Below, in pieces: positions 16,846-23,531 of a stretch of DNA of 25,412 nucleotides (position 1 is the first letter of the stretch; each line of letters opens with the position of its first letter). The notes beneath the pieces were generated by a model that saw only the letters and a list, made by a program, of their open reading frames with translations, was not told the origin of the DNA and did not search any database. The stretch is from a virus, in the IMG/VR virus record IMGVR_UViG_3300008110_001145, positions 1-25,412 of that record; one strand, 5' to 3'. The translations under genes and the position numbers were made by a program.

Positions 16846-16857
16846 AATAATTGTTTT

Positions 16858-16869
16858 TAATAAATATAA
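16858..16869 (-). promoter_or_regulatory. Putative phage promoter element TTATATTTATTA
   Basis: Eleven of 12 bases match the minus-strand 12-mer seen at 1547-1536 and 5009-4998. It ends 12 bases before the ATG at 16845 and lies in the only gap (35 bases) between the 182-aa and 157-aa genes, so it could drive the wedge gene group. Confidence 0.35.
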
Positions 16870-16880
16870 AAAGATAAAAT

Positions 16881-17429
16881 TTAATCAGGTACAACATACC
16901 CAGACCATGGTAAAACTCCTGGTGCAGGTGGTGCTGGTGGTGGATACTGTGCTAATACAACGTACAATCCACTAACCGTTGATAAATGAATTTTTGCAGC
17001 CGTAATGAACGCATTCAAAAAAACAGATGAATCATTATTTGGGGGAACAGGTATTGGACTCCAAGTTCCCGGATTCAATACCGTACCCTGTGTTAATACA
17101 ATATTTGCTATTGCTCCGGGTGCCGGAATCAATGGTGGTATTGGTGCCATAGTTCCACCTGCCCAATATGATATTATCGCAGGTCCTATAACATCCAATA
17201 GTGTAAGTGATTTAGACATTTGTGTTTGCGTTAAAAAAGATATTAATTGAGCTTCCATCGCAGCCGGGTTACCTTTTAATAGAGGAATTGGATTTATTGT
17301 TTCCTTTCCAGATTTTATTGCAATATCATATGCGGTTGTAAATGCTTTTGCAAATCCATTTATATTATTCCCAAACAAATTTGATTGCATGGCGGGTAGT
17401 AAAGTCGATTTAAATGTTGTCCATGACAT
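16881..17429 (-). CDS. Hypothetical 182-aa protein of the baseplate cluster
   Basis: The protein begins MSWTTFKSTLLPAMQSNLFG and is mostly helical to about residue 90, with moderately hydrophobic stretches (SLTLLDVIGPAIISYWAGG). A Pro/Ile/Gly-rich turn (MAPIPPLIPAPGAIANIVL) precedes GTVLNPGTWSPIPVPPNN, then a further helix (FLNAFITAAKIHLSTVSGLY) and a Pro-rich tail (PPPAPPAPG). I associate this arrangement with unassigned structural proteins in T4-like phages but cannot name it. The ATG overlaps the stop of the frame encoding the C-terminal part of the OB-fold protein by one base, so it is translationally coupled to the hub or spike gene. A structural role near the baseplate is inferred. Confidence 0.65.
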   Translation of the reverse strand: MSWTTFKSTLLPAMQSNLFGNNINGFAKAFTTAYDIAIKSGKETINPIPLLKGNPAAMEAQLISFLTQTQMSKSLTLLDVIGPAIISYWAGGTMAPIPPLIPAPGAIANIVLTQGTVLNPGTWSPIPVPPNNDSSVFLNAFITAAKIHLSTVSGLYVVLAQYPPPAPPAPGVLPWSGYVVPD

Positions 17430-17707
17430 TACTTTGATAAAAAGTTTGTACTCGATAAGAGTTTGTTTAACTTATTTTTAATCGATGTAAAGGTTGCTCT
17501 ATTTACAGGTCCTGTTGCAGATGGTCCAGATGGTGTCAGATATTGTTGTTGGTTTATAGCATCGATTAACTCTTTCATAATTGCTACCAATTCACCACCC
17601 AATACCATCTTTTGTACATCTGCACCGTCGTTTCCTTCACCTTTATTTTTTCCTAAATATACTTTACCGTTTTCGGAATTCAGAATTAATAAATAACTGA
17701 TCTCCAT
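17429..17707 (-). CDS. gp5/VgrG-like protein, C-terminal part in shifted frame
   Basis: 92 aa. The frame is open only from the ATG at 17707, because a TAG precedes it directly; it overlaps the end of the 270-aa frame by 44 bases. After about ten residues without obvious meaning it reads ILNSENGKVYLGKNKG, then VQKMVLGGELVAIMKELIDA and a C-terminal helical LSSTNFLSK. That series (Asn-Ser strand, YLG, a VLGxxL helix, then a final helix) is what I expect at the C-terminus of gp5/VgrG-like spike proteins, following on from the GDQLFINSE that ends the upstream frame. I infer one 348-aa protein split by a +1 shift somewhere in 17664-17707. A genuine separate small gene is possible but less likely. 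Confidence 0.7.
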   Translation of the reverse strand: MEISYLLILNSENGKVYLGKNKGEGNDGADVQKMVLGGELVAIMKELIDAINQQQYLTPSGPSATGPVNRATFTSIKNKLNKLLSSTNFLSK

Positions 17708-18476
17708 CTAAATCTTTTGAATTAGGATAATTTTTAAATCCTACTTTTTGTTTTTTTATAGTTTCTTTGAAAGGTATTTTTACCTTACCAGATGTTATGT
17801 ATACCGATGTACCATCTTTATTTATATCCTCTTCTACTAATTCTCCAATTTTTTTATTGTCAAATTCTGGATTTTGTTTATTGCGGATGAATATAGATGG
17901 AGATGATGTTTTGTTATCTGCTGACAAAAAGAATTCGGAAAATCTAATAGTATTACCAACTCTACCACTTATAATTGTATCACCTTCTTTTGGTTTTAAA
18001 TATTTTACCTTTTCCTTTACCTCATAACTTTTCTTTTTTGATTCTGTTAAGTTTGGTTTAGTATTTGGTGTGCCGGTTGATTTATTTTCTTTATATTGTT
18101 GGTTTTTGGAAGTATTATCCAAATTTTCTAATTCTTTATCTTTTGAAGCTTCGGATATTTTATAATCTTCTCTATAATTTGGATATTGATTATTAGAAAA
18201 TGGCATCCAAAAATATTCTCTATTGTTTATTATAATAAAAACGGTTTCACCAACTATTGGAAACGTCATATTATTTTTATCAAACGGAAATGCGTAATTT
18301 TCTAATTTATACGAATTATCTCTTGCAAATTCGATTGCACCCAAAAAGCGGCTATCTTTGCCCAAAAAGTTTTTATTATTGTTATAATATTTAACAAAAT
18401 CATTTTGAGTATCTAATTCTTTGAAATCATCTTCCGATAGATATACCTTTTTAACAGTTGCTAAAAATGCTTCCAT
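17664..18476 (-). CDS. gp5/VgrG-like OB-fold baseplate hub protein, N-terminal part
   Basis: 270 aa. Residues about 70-95 (FPIVGETVFIIINNREYFWM) have the shape of an OB-fold strand pair from gp5/VgrG/gpV-type spike proteins. After a Lys/Asn/Ser-rich linker (residues 105-155), residues about 160-265 give EGDTIISGRVGNTIRF, SPSIFIRNKQNPEFD, EDINKDGTSVYITSG and GDQLFINSE, the beta pattern that leads into the spike part of this family. No lysozyme domain like that in T4 gp5 is seen. The frame then runs into FRKR and TAA at 17664, while the expected continuation is in the +1 frame. The ATG overlaps the stop of the coiled-coil gene by one base. Hub or spike assignment is moderate; the frame break is well supported. 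Confidence 0.7.
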   Translation of the reverse strand: MEAFLATVKKVYLSEDDFKELDTQNDFVKYYNNNKNFLGKDSRFLGAIEFARDNSYKLENYAFPFDKNNMTFPIVGETVFIIINNREYFWMPFSNNQYPNYREDYKISEASKDKELENLDNTSKNQQYKENKSTGTPNTKPNLTESKKKSYEVKEKVKYLKPKEGDTIISGRVGNTIRFSEFFLSADNKTSSPSIFIRNKQNPEFDNKKIGELVEEDINKDGTSVYITSGKVKIPFKETIKKQKVGFKNYPNSKDLDGDQLFINSEFRKR

Positions 18477-18883
18477 TATTGTACTTTCGTTTTTATTTCT
18501 TCAATTTCTATTTCCAAATCAACCATTTTTTCTTTTGTTTTTTCTTCAACGGCATTAATGGTATCTTCCATATCTTGAAGTAATTGTGCCTTTTCATTTT
18601 CACTTAACCAACCATCTTCACCAATTCCCTTCGCTTCTGCAGCTGCAAGTCTTTGTGCAATAGTTGCAAGTTTAATTAGATGATCATCGTTTTTAACCGA
18701 TACTTCTATTAAGTCTTTTATGATTGGAGCAATAACAGTTGCCTCACCAACATTTTTAATTAATTTCCTTAATGATTCAATCAAATCAGAAATATTTTTC
18801 TTTTTGTTTAATTGGTTTTCGTATATATCTTTAAATAATGATGATAGATTCTTACCATCAAATAATTGAAACTCTGCTGCCAT
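18476..18883 (-). CDS. Hypothetical coiled-coil protein of the baseplate cluster
   Basis: 135 aa, almost entirely helical. It starts MAAEFQLFDGKNLSSLFKDI, and residues about 15-100 contain amphipathic helices (ISDLIESLRKLIKNVGEA, LIKLATIAQRLAAAEAKGIG). Residues about 95-135 are a highly charged coiled coil (MEDTINAVEEKTKEKMVDLE). There is no membrane segment or catalytic motif. It begins 23 bases after the carbamoyltransferase stop, so it opens the structural gene group, and its stop overlaps the OB-fold gene by one base. An assembly chaperone or a rod-like hub part would fit; neither is shown by the sequence. Confidence 0.65.
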   Translation of the reverse strand: MAAEFQLFDGKNLSSLFKDIYENQLNKKKNISDLIESLRKLIKNVGEATVIAPIIKDLIEVSVKNDDHLIKLATIAQRLAAAEAKGIGEDGWLSENEKAQLLQDMEDTINAVEEKTKEKMVDLEIEIEEIKTKVQ

Positions 18884-18906
18884 AATTAGTTTTTATATAC
18901 TAATAA

Positions 18907-19647
18907 TTATTTACTTATCAAATAATTACCCAATACCAAATAATCCATATCACAATTTAAAAATGTCCAAATTGCTTTTTCTGGATCGTTGGTCATTGTG
19001 TGGTCTTTTAAATTAAACGATGTATTTAATAAAATAGGTGTTCCTGTTATCTTTTCAAATTCCTTTAATAAATTATAATAGAGTGGGTTTTGTTCTCTTT
19101 TTACCGTCTGTATTCTTGCTGAATTATCAACATGAGTTACGGATGGAATCCGTATTTCGGAAATAACTTGAACGACTTGATTCATATATGGTACATCCTC
19201 TTCCGATTTAAAGTATTTTTGATAATCCTCATGTGTTACCGATGGAGCAAAGGGTCTAAACATTTCTCTCTTTTTGACAACCTTATTAATTCTATCTCTA
19301 ATATCTGGAAGATGTGGATTACCCAATATAGAACGATTACCCAATGCTCTTGCACCAAATTCCGTTCTACTTTGAAACCACCCAACAATACTACCACCTT
19401 TTATTAGATTTGCTACCACTTTACACAACTCATCATCATCACCTATAAACTGAATTCGTACTTCATTGTTAGTTTTAGTAATAATATCAAATAATTCATC
19501 ATCACTCCACTCCGGCCCCAAATATGGTGATTGATTATCACCACCTTTTACTTTAGGGTTTCCCAATGTGATATGCCAATGCCATAAACATGCACCAATT
19601 GCAGAGCCTGCATCTGATGGTGCAAATTGCAAATGGAATCCAAACAT
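18907..19647 (-). CDS. Carbamoyltransferase, C-terminal part after frameshift
   Basis: In this frame the codons after the duplication read FAPSDAGSAIGACLWHWHIT and continue to the stop at 18907. GGSIVGWFQSRTEFGARALG then NRSILGNPHLPDIRDRINKV and REMFRPFAPSV are the signature of the C-terminal domain of NodU/CmcH carbamoyltransferases. The ATG-like entry at 19647 (MFGFHLQ) lies before the duplication and is not a real start: those residues are out of register with the family. Removing one copy of the 7-bp repeat joins this part in frame to the N-terminal part at ...NVWIPFAPSDAGSA. On its own it would lack the N-terminal kinase-like domain and be inactive. Confidence 0.93.
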   Translation of the reverse strand: MFGFHLQFAPSDAGSAIGACLWHWHITLGNPKVKGGDNQSPYLGPEWSDDELFDIITKTNNEVRIQFIGDDDELCKVVANLIKGGSIVGWFQSRTEFGARALGNRSILGNPHLPDIRDRINKVVKKREMFRPFAPSVTHEDYQKYFKSEEDVPYMNQVVQVISEIRIPSVTHVDNSARIQTVKREQNPLYYNLLKEFEKITGTPILLNTSFNLKDHTMTNDPEKAIWTFLNCDMDYLVLGNYLISK

Positions 19648-20626
19648 TTTTAAAATTAGTATGGTGTTTTATTTTACCATTGGCAGTTCCGTTATACGCA
19701 CATCCACCACCCAATACCAAATTAGGACTACTCCAATTACTATTAACTCTATTCAATATAAAATAAAATATCTTTTCATACCATCTTTGTAACGCTGCGG
19801 CCAAATCTTTATGATGTTGCTCAATTGGTTCATCTTTAAAACGAGGTAAAAATCCAATCAACTTTATTAAGTTTTGATTGAACATATCGTTTTCGGATTT
19901 TTCGTATGTAAAGTATTTTTGATTTATTTGTAATAATTCTCCCAATCTATCATACTTTTCTATTTTTTCGAAAATATGTTCATATTTTGATGCATCACCA
20001 TATGGTGCCAATCCCATAACTTTATACTCACCTTCATTTGGTTTGAATCCCAAATAAGCAGTAAATGCGGAATAAACTAATCCCAATGAATTTGGAAATG
20101 TTACTCTTGTAAGTTCTTGAAATTTACCATCTCTACAAAGTGTTGCTAATATGGTTTCTTCTTCACCAACCCCATCAACGGAAACACCAATCGCAGAATC
20201 AAATGGTGATGTGTAATAAGAAAATGCTAAATGTGAAAGATGATGCTTTGTGTAAACTACTACACCATCGTATCCGATGGATTCTAATATTCCACTTATA
20301 TTACCTTCACCCTGTGACCATCTTTTAAGAAATCCTTTCCATTTACCATTTGCAGAGTTTATTAAAAAATCTTTCCAATTTCCTGTAATGGATTTTTTAA
20401 CTCTTTTAAATTTTAAATTAGGTTCTTCATACCAGCACACCATATCAACCTCATCAATTGTAATTTGTGCGTAATCTAATACCCATTGGATTGCCTTAAA
20501 CGGAAAAGAACTATCGTGCTTTATACCCGATAGTTTCTCTTCTTCGATTGCTGCTATTACTTTTCCATCAATAACCAATGCTGCTGCGGAATCGTGGTAG
20601 AATCCTGATAATCCTAGTTGAATCAT
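19553..20626 (-). CDS. Carbamoyltransferase (NodU/CmcH family), N-terminal part before frameshift
   Basis: 357 aa, of which about the first 330 are genuine. MIQLGLSGFYHDSAAALVID and AAIEEEKLSGIKHD open the ASKHA-like fold; KHHLSHLAFSYYTSPFD and VSVDGVGEEETI are the metal/phosphate loops; NLVLGGGCAYNGTANGKI is the conserved glycine motif before the linker. The last residues (AICTIRCRLCNWCMF...) are out-of-frame translation caused by the duplication at 19621-19634. Enzymes of this family move a carbamoyl group from carbamoyl phosphate to a hydroxyl, on sugars, antibiotics or, in some phages, possibly modified bases. Without the extra 7 bases the gene (20626-18907) would encode 570 aa, the usual family length. 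It follows the sigma factor by two bases. Confidence 0.95.
   Translation of the reverse strand: MIQLGLSGFYHDSAAALVIDGKVIAAIEEEKLSGIKHDSSFPFKAIQWVLDYAQITIDEVDMVCWYEEPNLKFKRVKKSITGNWKDFLINSANGKWKGFLKRWSQGEGNISGILESIGYDGVVVYTKHHLSHLAFSYYTSPFDSAIGVSVDGVGEEETILATLCRDGKFQELTRVTFPNSLGLVYSAFTAYLGFKPNEGEYKVMGLAPYGDASKYEHIFEKIEKYDRLGELLQINQKYFTYEKSENDMFNQNLIKLIGFLPRFKDEPIEQHHKDLAAALQRWYEKIFYFILNRVNSNWSSPNLVLGGGCAYNGTANGKIKHHTNFKNVWIPFAICTIRCRLCNWCMFMALAYHIGKP
19621..19634 (-). repeat. 7-bp tandem duplication causing frameshift
   Basis: Plus-strand TGCAAAT occurs twice in a row (19621-19627 and 19628-19634); on the coding strand this is ATTTGCAATTTGCA. With one copy, CCA TTT GCA CCA TCA GAT GCA gives PFAPSDA, the residues conserved in carbamoyltransferases. 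The second copy shifts the frame. Confidence 0.95.
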
Positions 20627-20628
20627 AA

Positions 20629-21318
20629 TTAAATTTTAATATCTCCGTTTTTATCAAATTCATTATATAACTCCAATTGTTTTTCTTTCATTTTATTTAC
20701 AACTTTTGTTATATAGTGAGTGGGGTGTCCTGTCATTTCTCTTATTAAAAGATACAAAGATTTTTTGTTAAAGTTTTCTATATACTCTGCTCTTCTAAAT
20801 AGTTCCAACACAGCATCTGCGATTTGCATATCTCTCTTTTTTGGAAAGTAATTTTCTAAATGCCTATCCCAATACTCCAACATTAAATTGTTAAAAACTC
20901 TATATTCATCATTTCTAACTTCTTCTCTAAAATTATTTTCTTTATCCCAACTTTCTGGCATATTTGAAATAACATCTGTATCTTTATATCGTTTGTAATT
21001 TGCATTATTATTTAAAATAAGATAGTTCCTTGCAACAATAGTAAAATAGGAAAACGCCTTACCTTTACCTGCTCTATACATATGTATCTTTTCAATCATA
21101 AAGGTCACCACTTCTGACATAACATCTTGTGGGTCATCATCAAAATATGTAAACTTCCATTTGTTATATACTATTTCCGCCAGTTTATCAAAAGCGGATT
21201 TTATACGTTCTCTATAAATTTTATCTTTTAATAACTGGTCTTCCGTAGAATTATATTCTATGATAGCATCTTCCGTATCTTTTGTAAAATATTGTTTTTG
21301 ATTTTTCTTTCTTGGCAT
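20629..21318 (-). CDS. gp55: Late-gene RNA polymerase sigma factor, gp55-like
   Basis: 229 aa. The start MPRKKNQKQYFTKDTEDAI and following EYNSTEDQLLKDKIYRERI, PQDVMSEVVTFMIEKIHMYR and AGKGKAFSYFTIVARNYLIL are the sigma region-2-like core found in T4 gp55 relatives. The run AFSYFTIVARNYLIL is the most telling. The C-terminal part is helical (KSLYLLIREMTGHPTHYITK) and may reflect a region-4-like or dimer element. The protein would bind host RNA polymerase core and direct it to late promoters together with the sliding clamp and a co-activator. T4 gp55 is 185 aa. It is flanked by a small membrane protein and the carbamoyltransferase, with two-base gaps on each side. Confidence 0.88.
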   Translation of the reverse strand: MPRKKNQKQYFTKDTEDAIIEYNSTEDQLLKDKIYRERIKSAFDKLAEIVYNKWKFTYFDDDPQDVMSEVVTFMIEKIHMYRAGKGKAFSYFTIVARNYLILNNNANYKRYKDTDVISNMPESWDKENNFREEVRNDEYRVFNNLMLEYWDRHLENYFPKKRDMQIADAVLELFRRAEYIENFNKKSLYLLIREMTGHPTHYITKVVNKMKEKQLELYNEFDKNGDIKI

Positions 21319-21320
21319 TT

Positions 21321-21581
21321 TTATTGTTTTTTGAATCGTTCAATAGTTTCTTTTATTTGATAAAATATAGAACCTACATCATCATCCTTCTCAAACATTT
21401 GACGTTCATCAATTTGTCTTAATGCTTCCAGTAATGCTTCGTTTCTTTTTATTTCCGACTGAATGAAGTTTTGATTTTCTTCAATTATATCTTCGTATTT
21501 TTCTAATTTTTTAAATAAATTAAAAATTATATAAATAGATAATCCAAATAATATTGATATTATAAATAATGATGTTTCCAT
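21321..21581 (-). CDS. Small membrane protein with coiled coil
   Basis: 86 aa. Residues about 4-23 (SLFIISILFGLSIYIIFNLF) are a single membrane segment, followed by a charged helical stretch (residues 24-64) with heptad character. The C-terminus has MFEKDDDVGSIFYQIKETIE, an acidic-hydrophobic motif. I associate similar motifs with small unassigned proteins next to gp55-like genes, but cannot name a function. The gene lies one base after the peptide deformylase stop and two before the sigma factor start, so it is co-transcribed with both. The C-terminal motif might be a binding peptide for a replication or transcription partner; that is speculation. Confidence 0.7.
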   Translation of the reverse strand: METSLFIISILFGLSIYIIFNLFKKLEKYEDIIEENQNFIQSEIKRNEALLEALRQIDERQMFEKDDDVGSIFYQIKETIERFKKQ

Positions 21582-21582
21582 A

Positions 21583-22218
21583 TTAAACTATTTCATACCC
21601 TTTTAAAAAATAACCGTTTGCTTTTTTATATTTTACTTCTACCATTTCCCCGTCAGGTGATTTCATTACAACTTTATCATTTCTACCATAAGTTTGATTT
21701 TTAACAACCGTAGTAGTGTAAACTCTATCTTTAATTGTAAATCCATCCAAATGGTCAATCTCATGTTGAACAATGACGGTCATCATCGTTTCTTTGGAAA
21801 TTTGTTCACCTGCTTTATCACCATCCGGATTAATTTCAAAAGTTAATTCACCCAAATTATCCGTATCTATTACAACTTTACATGCTCTAATAGTTCTGAT
21901 TGGTCTTTCAATTGTTCTTGGAATAGAAAGACACCCTTCATAGAATAAAAATCCTTCTTTTGACTTTTCTTTAACAATGGGGTTTAAAAGAAATAATTCT
22001 TCATCTCCAAATCTAATTAAACATGCTCTTTTTTTAATTCCCAATTGAGTTGCAGAAATACCCAAACCAGGATAAGTTGCCATACCCATTGATAAAGTAT
22101 CTCTTAACATATCAGCTTCTTCTTGGGTCATTTCCGTTTTAGGACATGGTGTTTTTAGATATTCTCTAAATTCTTTAGTTTCAAAACCATTTTTGTCTTT
22201 GTCAATTACTAATTTCAT
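21583..22218 (-). CDS. def: Peptide deformylase
   Basis: 211 aa with all three catalytic motifs. Motif 1 is GLGISATQ at residues 51-58, motif 2 is EGCLSIP at 94-100 with metal ligand Cys96, and motif 3 is QHEIDH at 151-156 with His152, Glu153 and His156. The enzyme removes the formyl group from new N-terminal methionines, using Fe(II) or another metal. Phages carry their own copy to keep up with high protein synthesis or to favour chosen proteins; in some cyanophages photosystem proteins are the proposed targets. The C-terminal extension after the HExDH helix (about 50 residues) is longer than in phage minimal forms. Its start overlaps the end of the DUF2061 gene by 17 bases, suggesting coupled translation. 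Confidence 0.97.
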   Translation of the reverse strand: MKLVIDKDKNGFETKEFREYLKTPCPKTEMTQEEADMLRDTLSMGMATYPGLGISATQLGIKKRACLIRFGDEELFLLNPIVKEKSKEGFLFYEGCLSIPRTIERPIRTIRACKVVIDTDNLGELTFEINPDGDKAGEQISKETMMTVIVQHEIDHLDGFTIKDRVYTTTVVKNQTYGRNDKVVMKSPDGEMVEVKYKKANGYFLKGYEIV

Positions 22219-22429
22219 TTTTTTTGTTTTTTAATCCATATGGTATGTATTGATACCATAATCTTTCGTGAATAAAATATATTAAGGGTTTAAATAATAG
22301 TTCTGCTACACCAACCATTCCTGCCCATTTAATAGGTAATCCTGCTGCAAGTGTAAGGAGTATTGTTGTTACAGTTCCAATAATTCTATAACTTATGCTT
22401 TTTGCTATATGTCTTTTAACTAAAGGCAT
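22202..22429 (-). CDS. DUF2061 family membrane protein
   Basis: 75 aa. The pattern KRHIAKSISYRIIGTVTTIL, then a second hydrophobic segment around GMVGVAELLFKPLIYFIHER ending in LWYQYIPYG, fits DUF2061: an amphipathic first helix with the Ser-x-Arg motif, two membrane segments and the terminal HER-x-W. The family is widespread in bacteria and of unknown function; in sulfate-assimilation loci some members are fused to or next to other enzymes. In this phage it sits between an oxygenase gene (one-base overlap) and peptide deformylase (17-base overlap). The short basic C-terminus (KNKKNEISN) is probably cytoplasmic. Confidence 0.85.
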   Translation of the reverse strand: MPLVKRHIAKSISYRIIGTVTTILLTLAAGLPIKWAGMVGVAELLFKPLIYFIHERLWYQYIPYGLKNKKNEISN

Positions 22430-22968
22430 TATAATAATGTTTTTTTATCTTTTATAACAAAATCAAACGGGCATATTAAACTATATCGTATACCACTTGT
22501 GACGGGTAATACTCTATGTGATAACTTATTACTGGAAATTATCATCATATTTTTTTTGGGATTTATTTTTATTTTTTTATTATTTTCATCAATATATTCA
22601 AATTCACCACCTTCAAAATCATCGTTCAAATATAAAATTGTAGTAATATCACACATATCATAGTGAAAATTATCATTTTTATTGGAATCAAAATCCACTT
22701 TATTTAACCAAATTGTATTTTGTAATAAAATATCGCATGGTATTGTACCGGTTTTTTTAACAGAACTTTTTGTCCTTAATACTATTTTAGCAAAAATATC
22801 TTTTAAATTTGGAGCATTTTTACTTATAAAAAACCTATTATAATAGTTTTTACCACCATCAGGCCCTTCTTTTGGTGTTTCTGATATTACAAACCCATCG
22901 CATAGTTCTTGTAATTTTTTGTTATCATCTATATCTAATAAATCAAAATTATTTTCTATTATAATCAT
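22429..22968 (-). CDS. 2OG-Fe(II) oxygenase (prolyl-hydroxylase-like)
   Basis: 179 aa. The double-stranded beta-helix motifs are present: His102 and Asp104 in NFHYDMCD (HxD), strand TTILYLNDDFEGGEFEY, then His151 in KLSHRVLPV and Arg161 in GIRYSLICPF, which would bind Fe(II) and the 2-oxoglutarate carboxylate. The spacing fits the family of small 2OG oxygenases often carried by T4-like phages. Substrate is unknown; protein prolyl or other side-chain hydroxylation is the usual guess. It overlaps the DUF2061 gene by one base and starts eight bases after the nucleotidyltransferase stop. A second possible oxygenase is two genes upstream. Confidence 0.85.
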   Translation of the reverse strand: MIIIENNFDLLDIDDNKKLQELCDGFVISETPKEGPDGGKNYYNRFFISKNAPNLKDIFAKIVLRTKSSVKKTGTIPCDILLQNTIWLNKVDFDSNKNDNFHYDMCDITTILYLNDDFEGGEFEYIDENNKKIKINPKKNMMIISSNKLSHRVLPVTSGIRYSLICPFDFVIKDKKTLL

Positions 22969-22976
22969 AATCCACT

Positions 22977-23354
22977 TTATTTATCTACCGAATACAATAT
23001 TACATCCCCATTAGAATCCATATAACCCTGTCTAATTTTTGTACCACTAATTGATTCTATATCAGCTGGCGGTTCGTGATATATTACTTCATAACCAACA
23101 CCTCTACCATAATTTACACTTTCAATATCTGGAATAATTGATATAAATAATTTATCCCAATTTTGTTGGAAGAATGGTTCATTTTGTAACATTACTAACA
23201 CTTCATTTGCTGATTTGGGGTTGTTCTCATCTTTTGGAACATCTCTAATTGCTACCCAAACATTTTTTCCTTTATCCATTTGTTGACGGATTAACCATTC
23301 GTGTCCTTTGTGCCAGTTCTGCCATCTTCCAATATACAATGCGTATTTTTTCAT
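22977..23354 (-). CDS. Nucleotidyltransferase, NMN adenylyltransferase-like
   Basis: 125 aa from the ATG at 23354 (MKKYALYIGRWQNWHKGHEW). A TTG 13 codons upstream also opens the frame but lies inside the upstream 57-aa gene, so I prefer the ATG, two bases after that gene's stop. GRWQ at residues 9-12 and HKGH at 15-18 form the HxGH nucleotide-binding motif, and ISGTKIR at 102-108 is the second family motif (ISGT-x-IR). These mark the cytidylyltransferase-like superfamily, which includes NadM, NadR and phage NMN adenylyltransferases. The likely reaction joins NMN and ATP to NAD+, but other nucleotidyl transfers are possible. It is shorter than typical NadM (about 170 aa). A role in NAD+ supply or in countering NAD-depleting defence is inference. 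Confidence 0.75.
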   Translation of the reverse strand: MKKYALYIGRWQNWHKGHEWLIRQQMDKGKNVWVAIRDVPKDENNPKSANEVLVMLQNEPFFQQNWDKLFISIIPDIESVNYGRGVGYEVIYHEPPADIESISGTKIRQGYMDSNGDVILYSVDK

Positions 23355-23356
23355 AA

Positions 23357-23530
23357 TTAATTTTTTTCTATTAGTGATTCTATTAATACCCAACCAAAGA
23401 ATAAGATACCAATTGGCAAGTTAACCGAATATCCCAAACTAACTGCCAATCCCAATCCTATTACCGTTTTAATCGATTTAAATCCATCTTTAAGCGTTCT
23501 TTTATACCAATAATCAAAGTAGTTTCTCAT
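23357..23530 (-). CDS. Small 57-aa membrane protein
   Basis: The frame runs from an ATG at 23530 to TAA at 23357-23359. It begins MRNYFDYWYKRTLKDG and then has a hydrophobic stretch from about residue 22 to 52 (TVIGLGLAVSLGY, then LPIGILFFGWVLIESLI), enough for one long or two short membrane segments, ending EKN. The gene fits tightly: two bases before the nucleotidyltransferase ATG and one base after the oxygenase stop. The basic N-terminus (YKRTLK) should stay in the cytoplasm. No family is recognised. Together with the 86-aa and DUF2061 proteins it is the third small membrane protein in this accessory stretch. Confidence 0.7.
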   Translation of the reverse strand: MRNYFDYWYKRTLKDGFKSIKTVIGLGLAVSLGYSVNLPIGILFFGWVLIESLIEKN

Positions 23531-23531
23531 T

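Noticed and set aside
18885-18904. Inverted repeat ATTAGT...ACTAAT before the 135-aa gene
   Set aside because: Six-bp AT-rich stem with no T-tail; expected by chance in such AT-rich DNA.
23355-23393. TTG 13 codons upstream of the nucleotidyltransferase ATG
   Set aside because: It lies within the 57-aa gene, and the added residues (GINRITNRKKLI) have no family counterpart.
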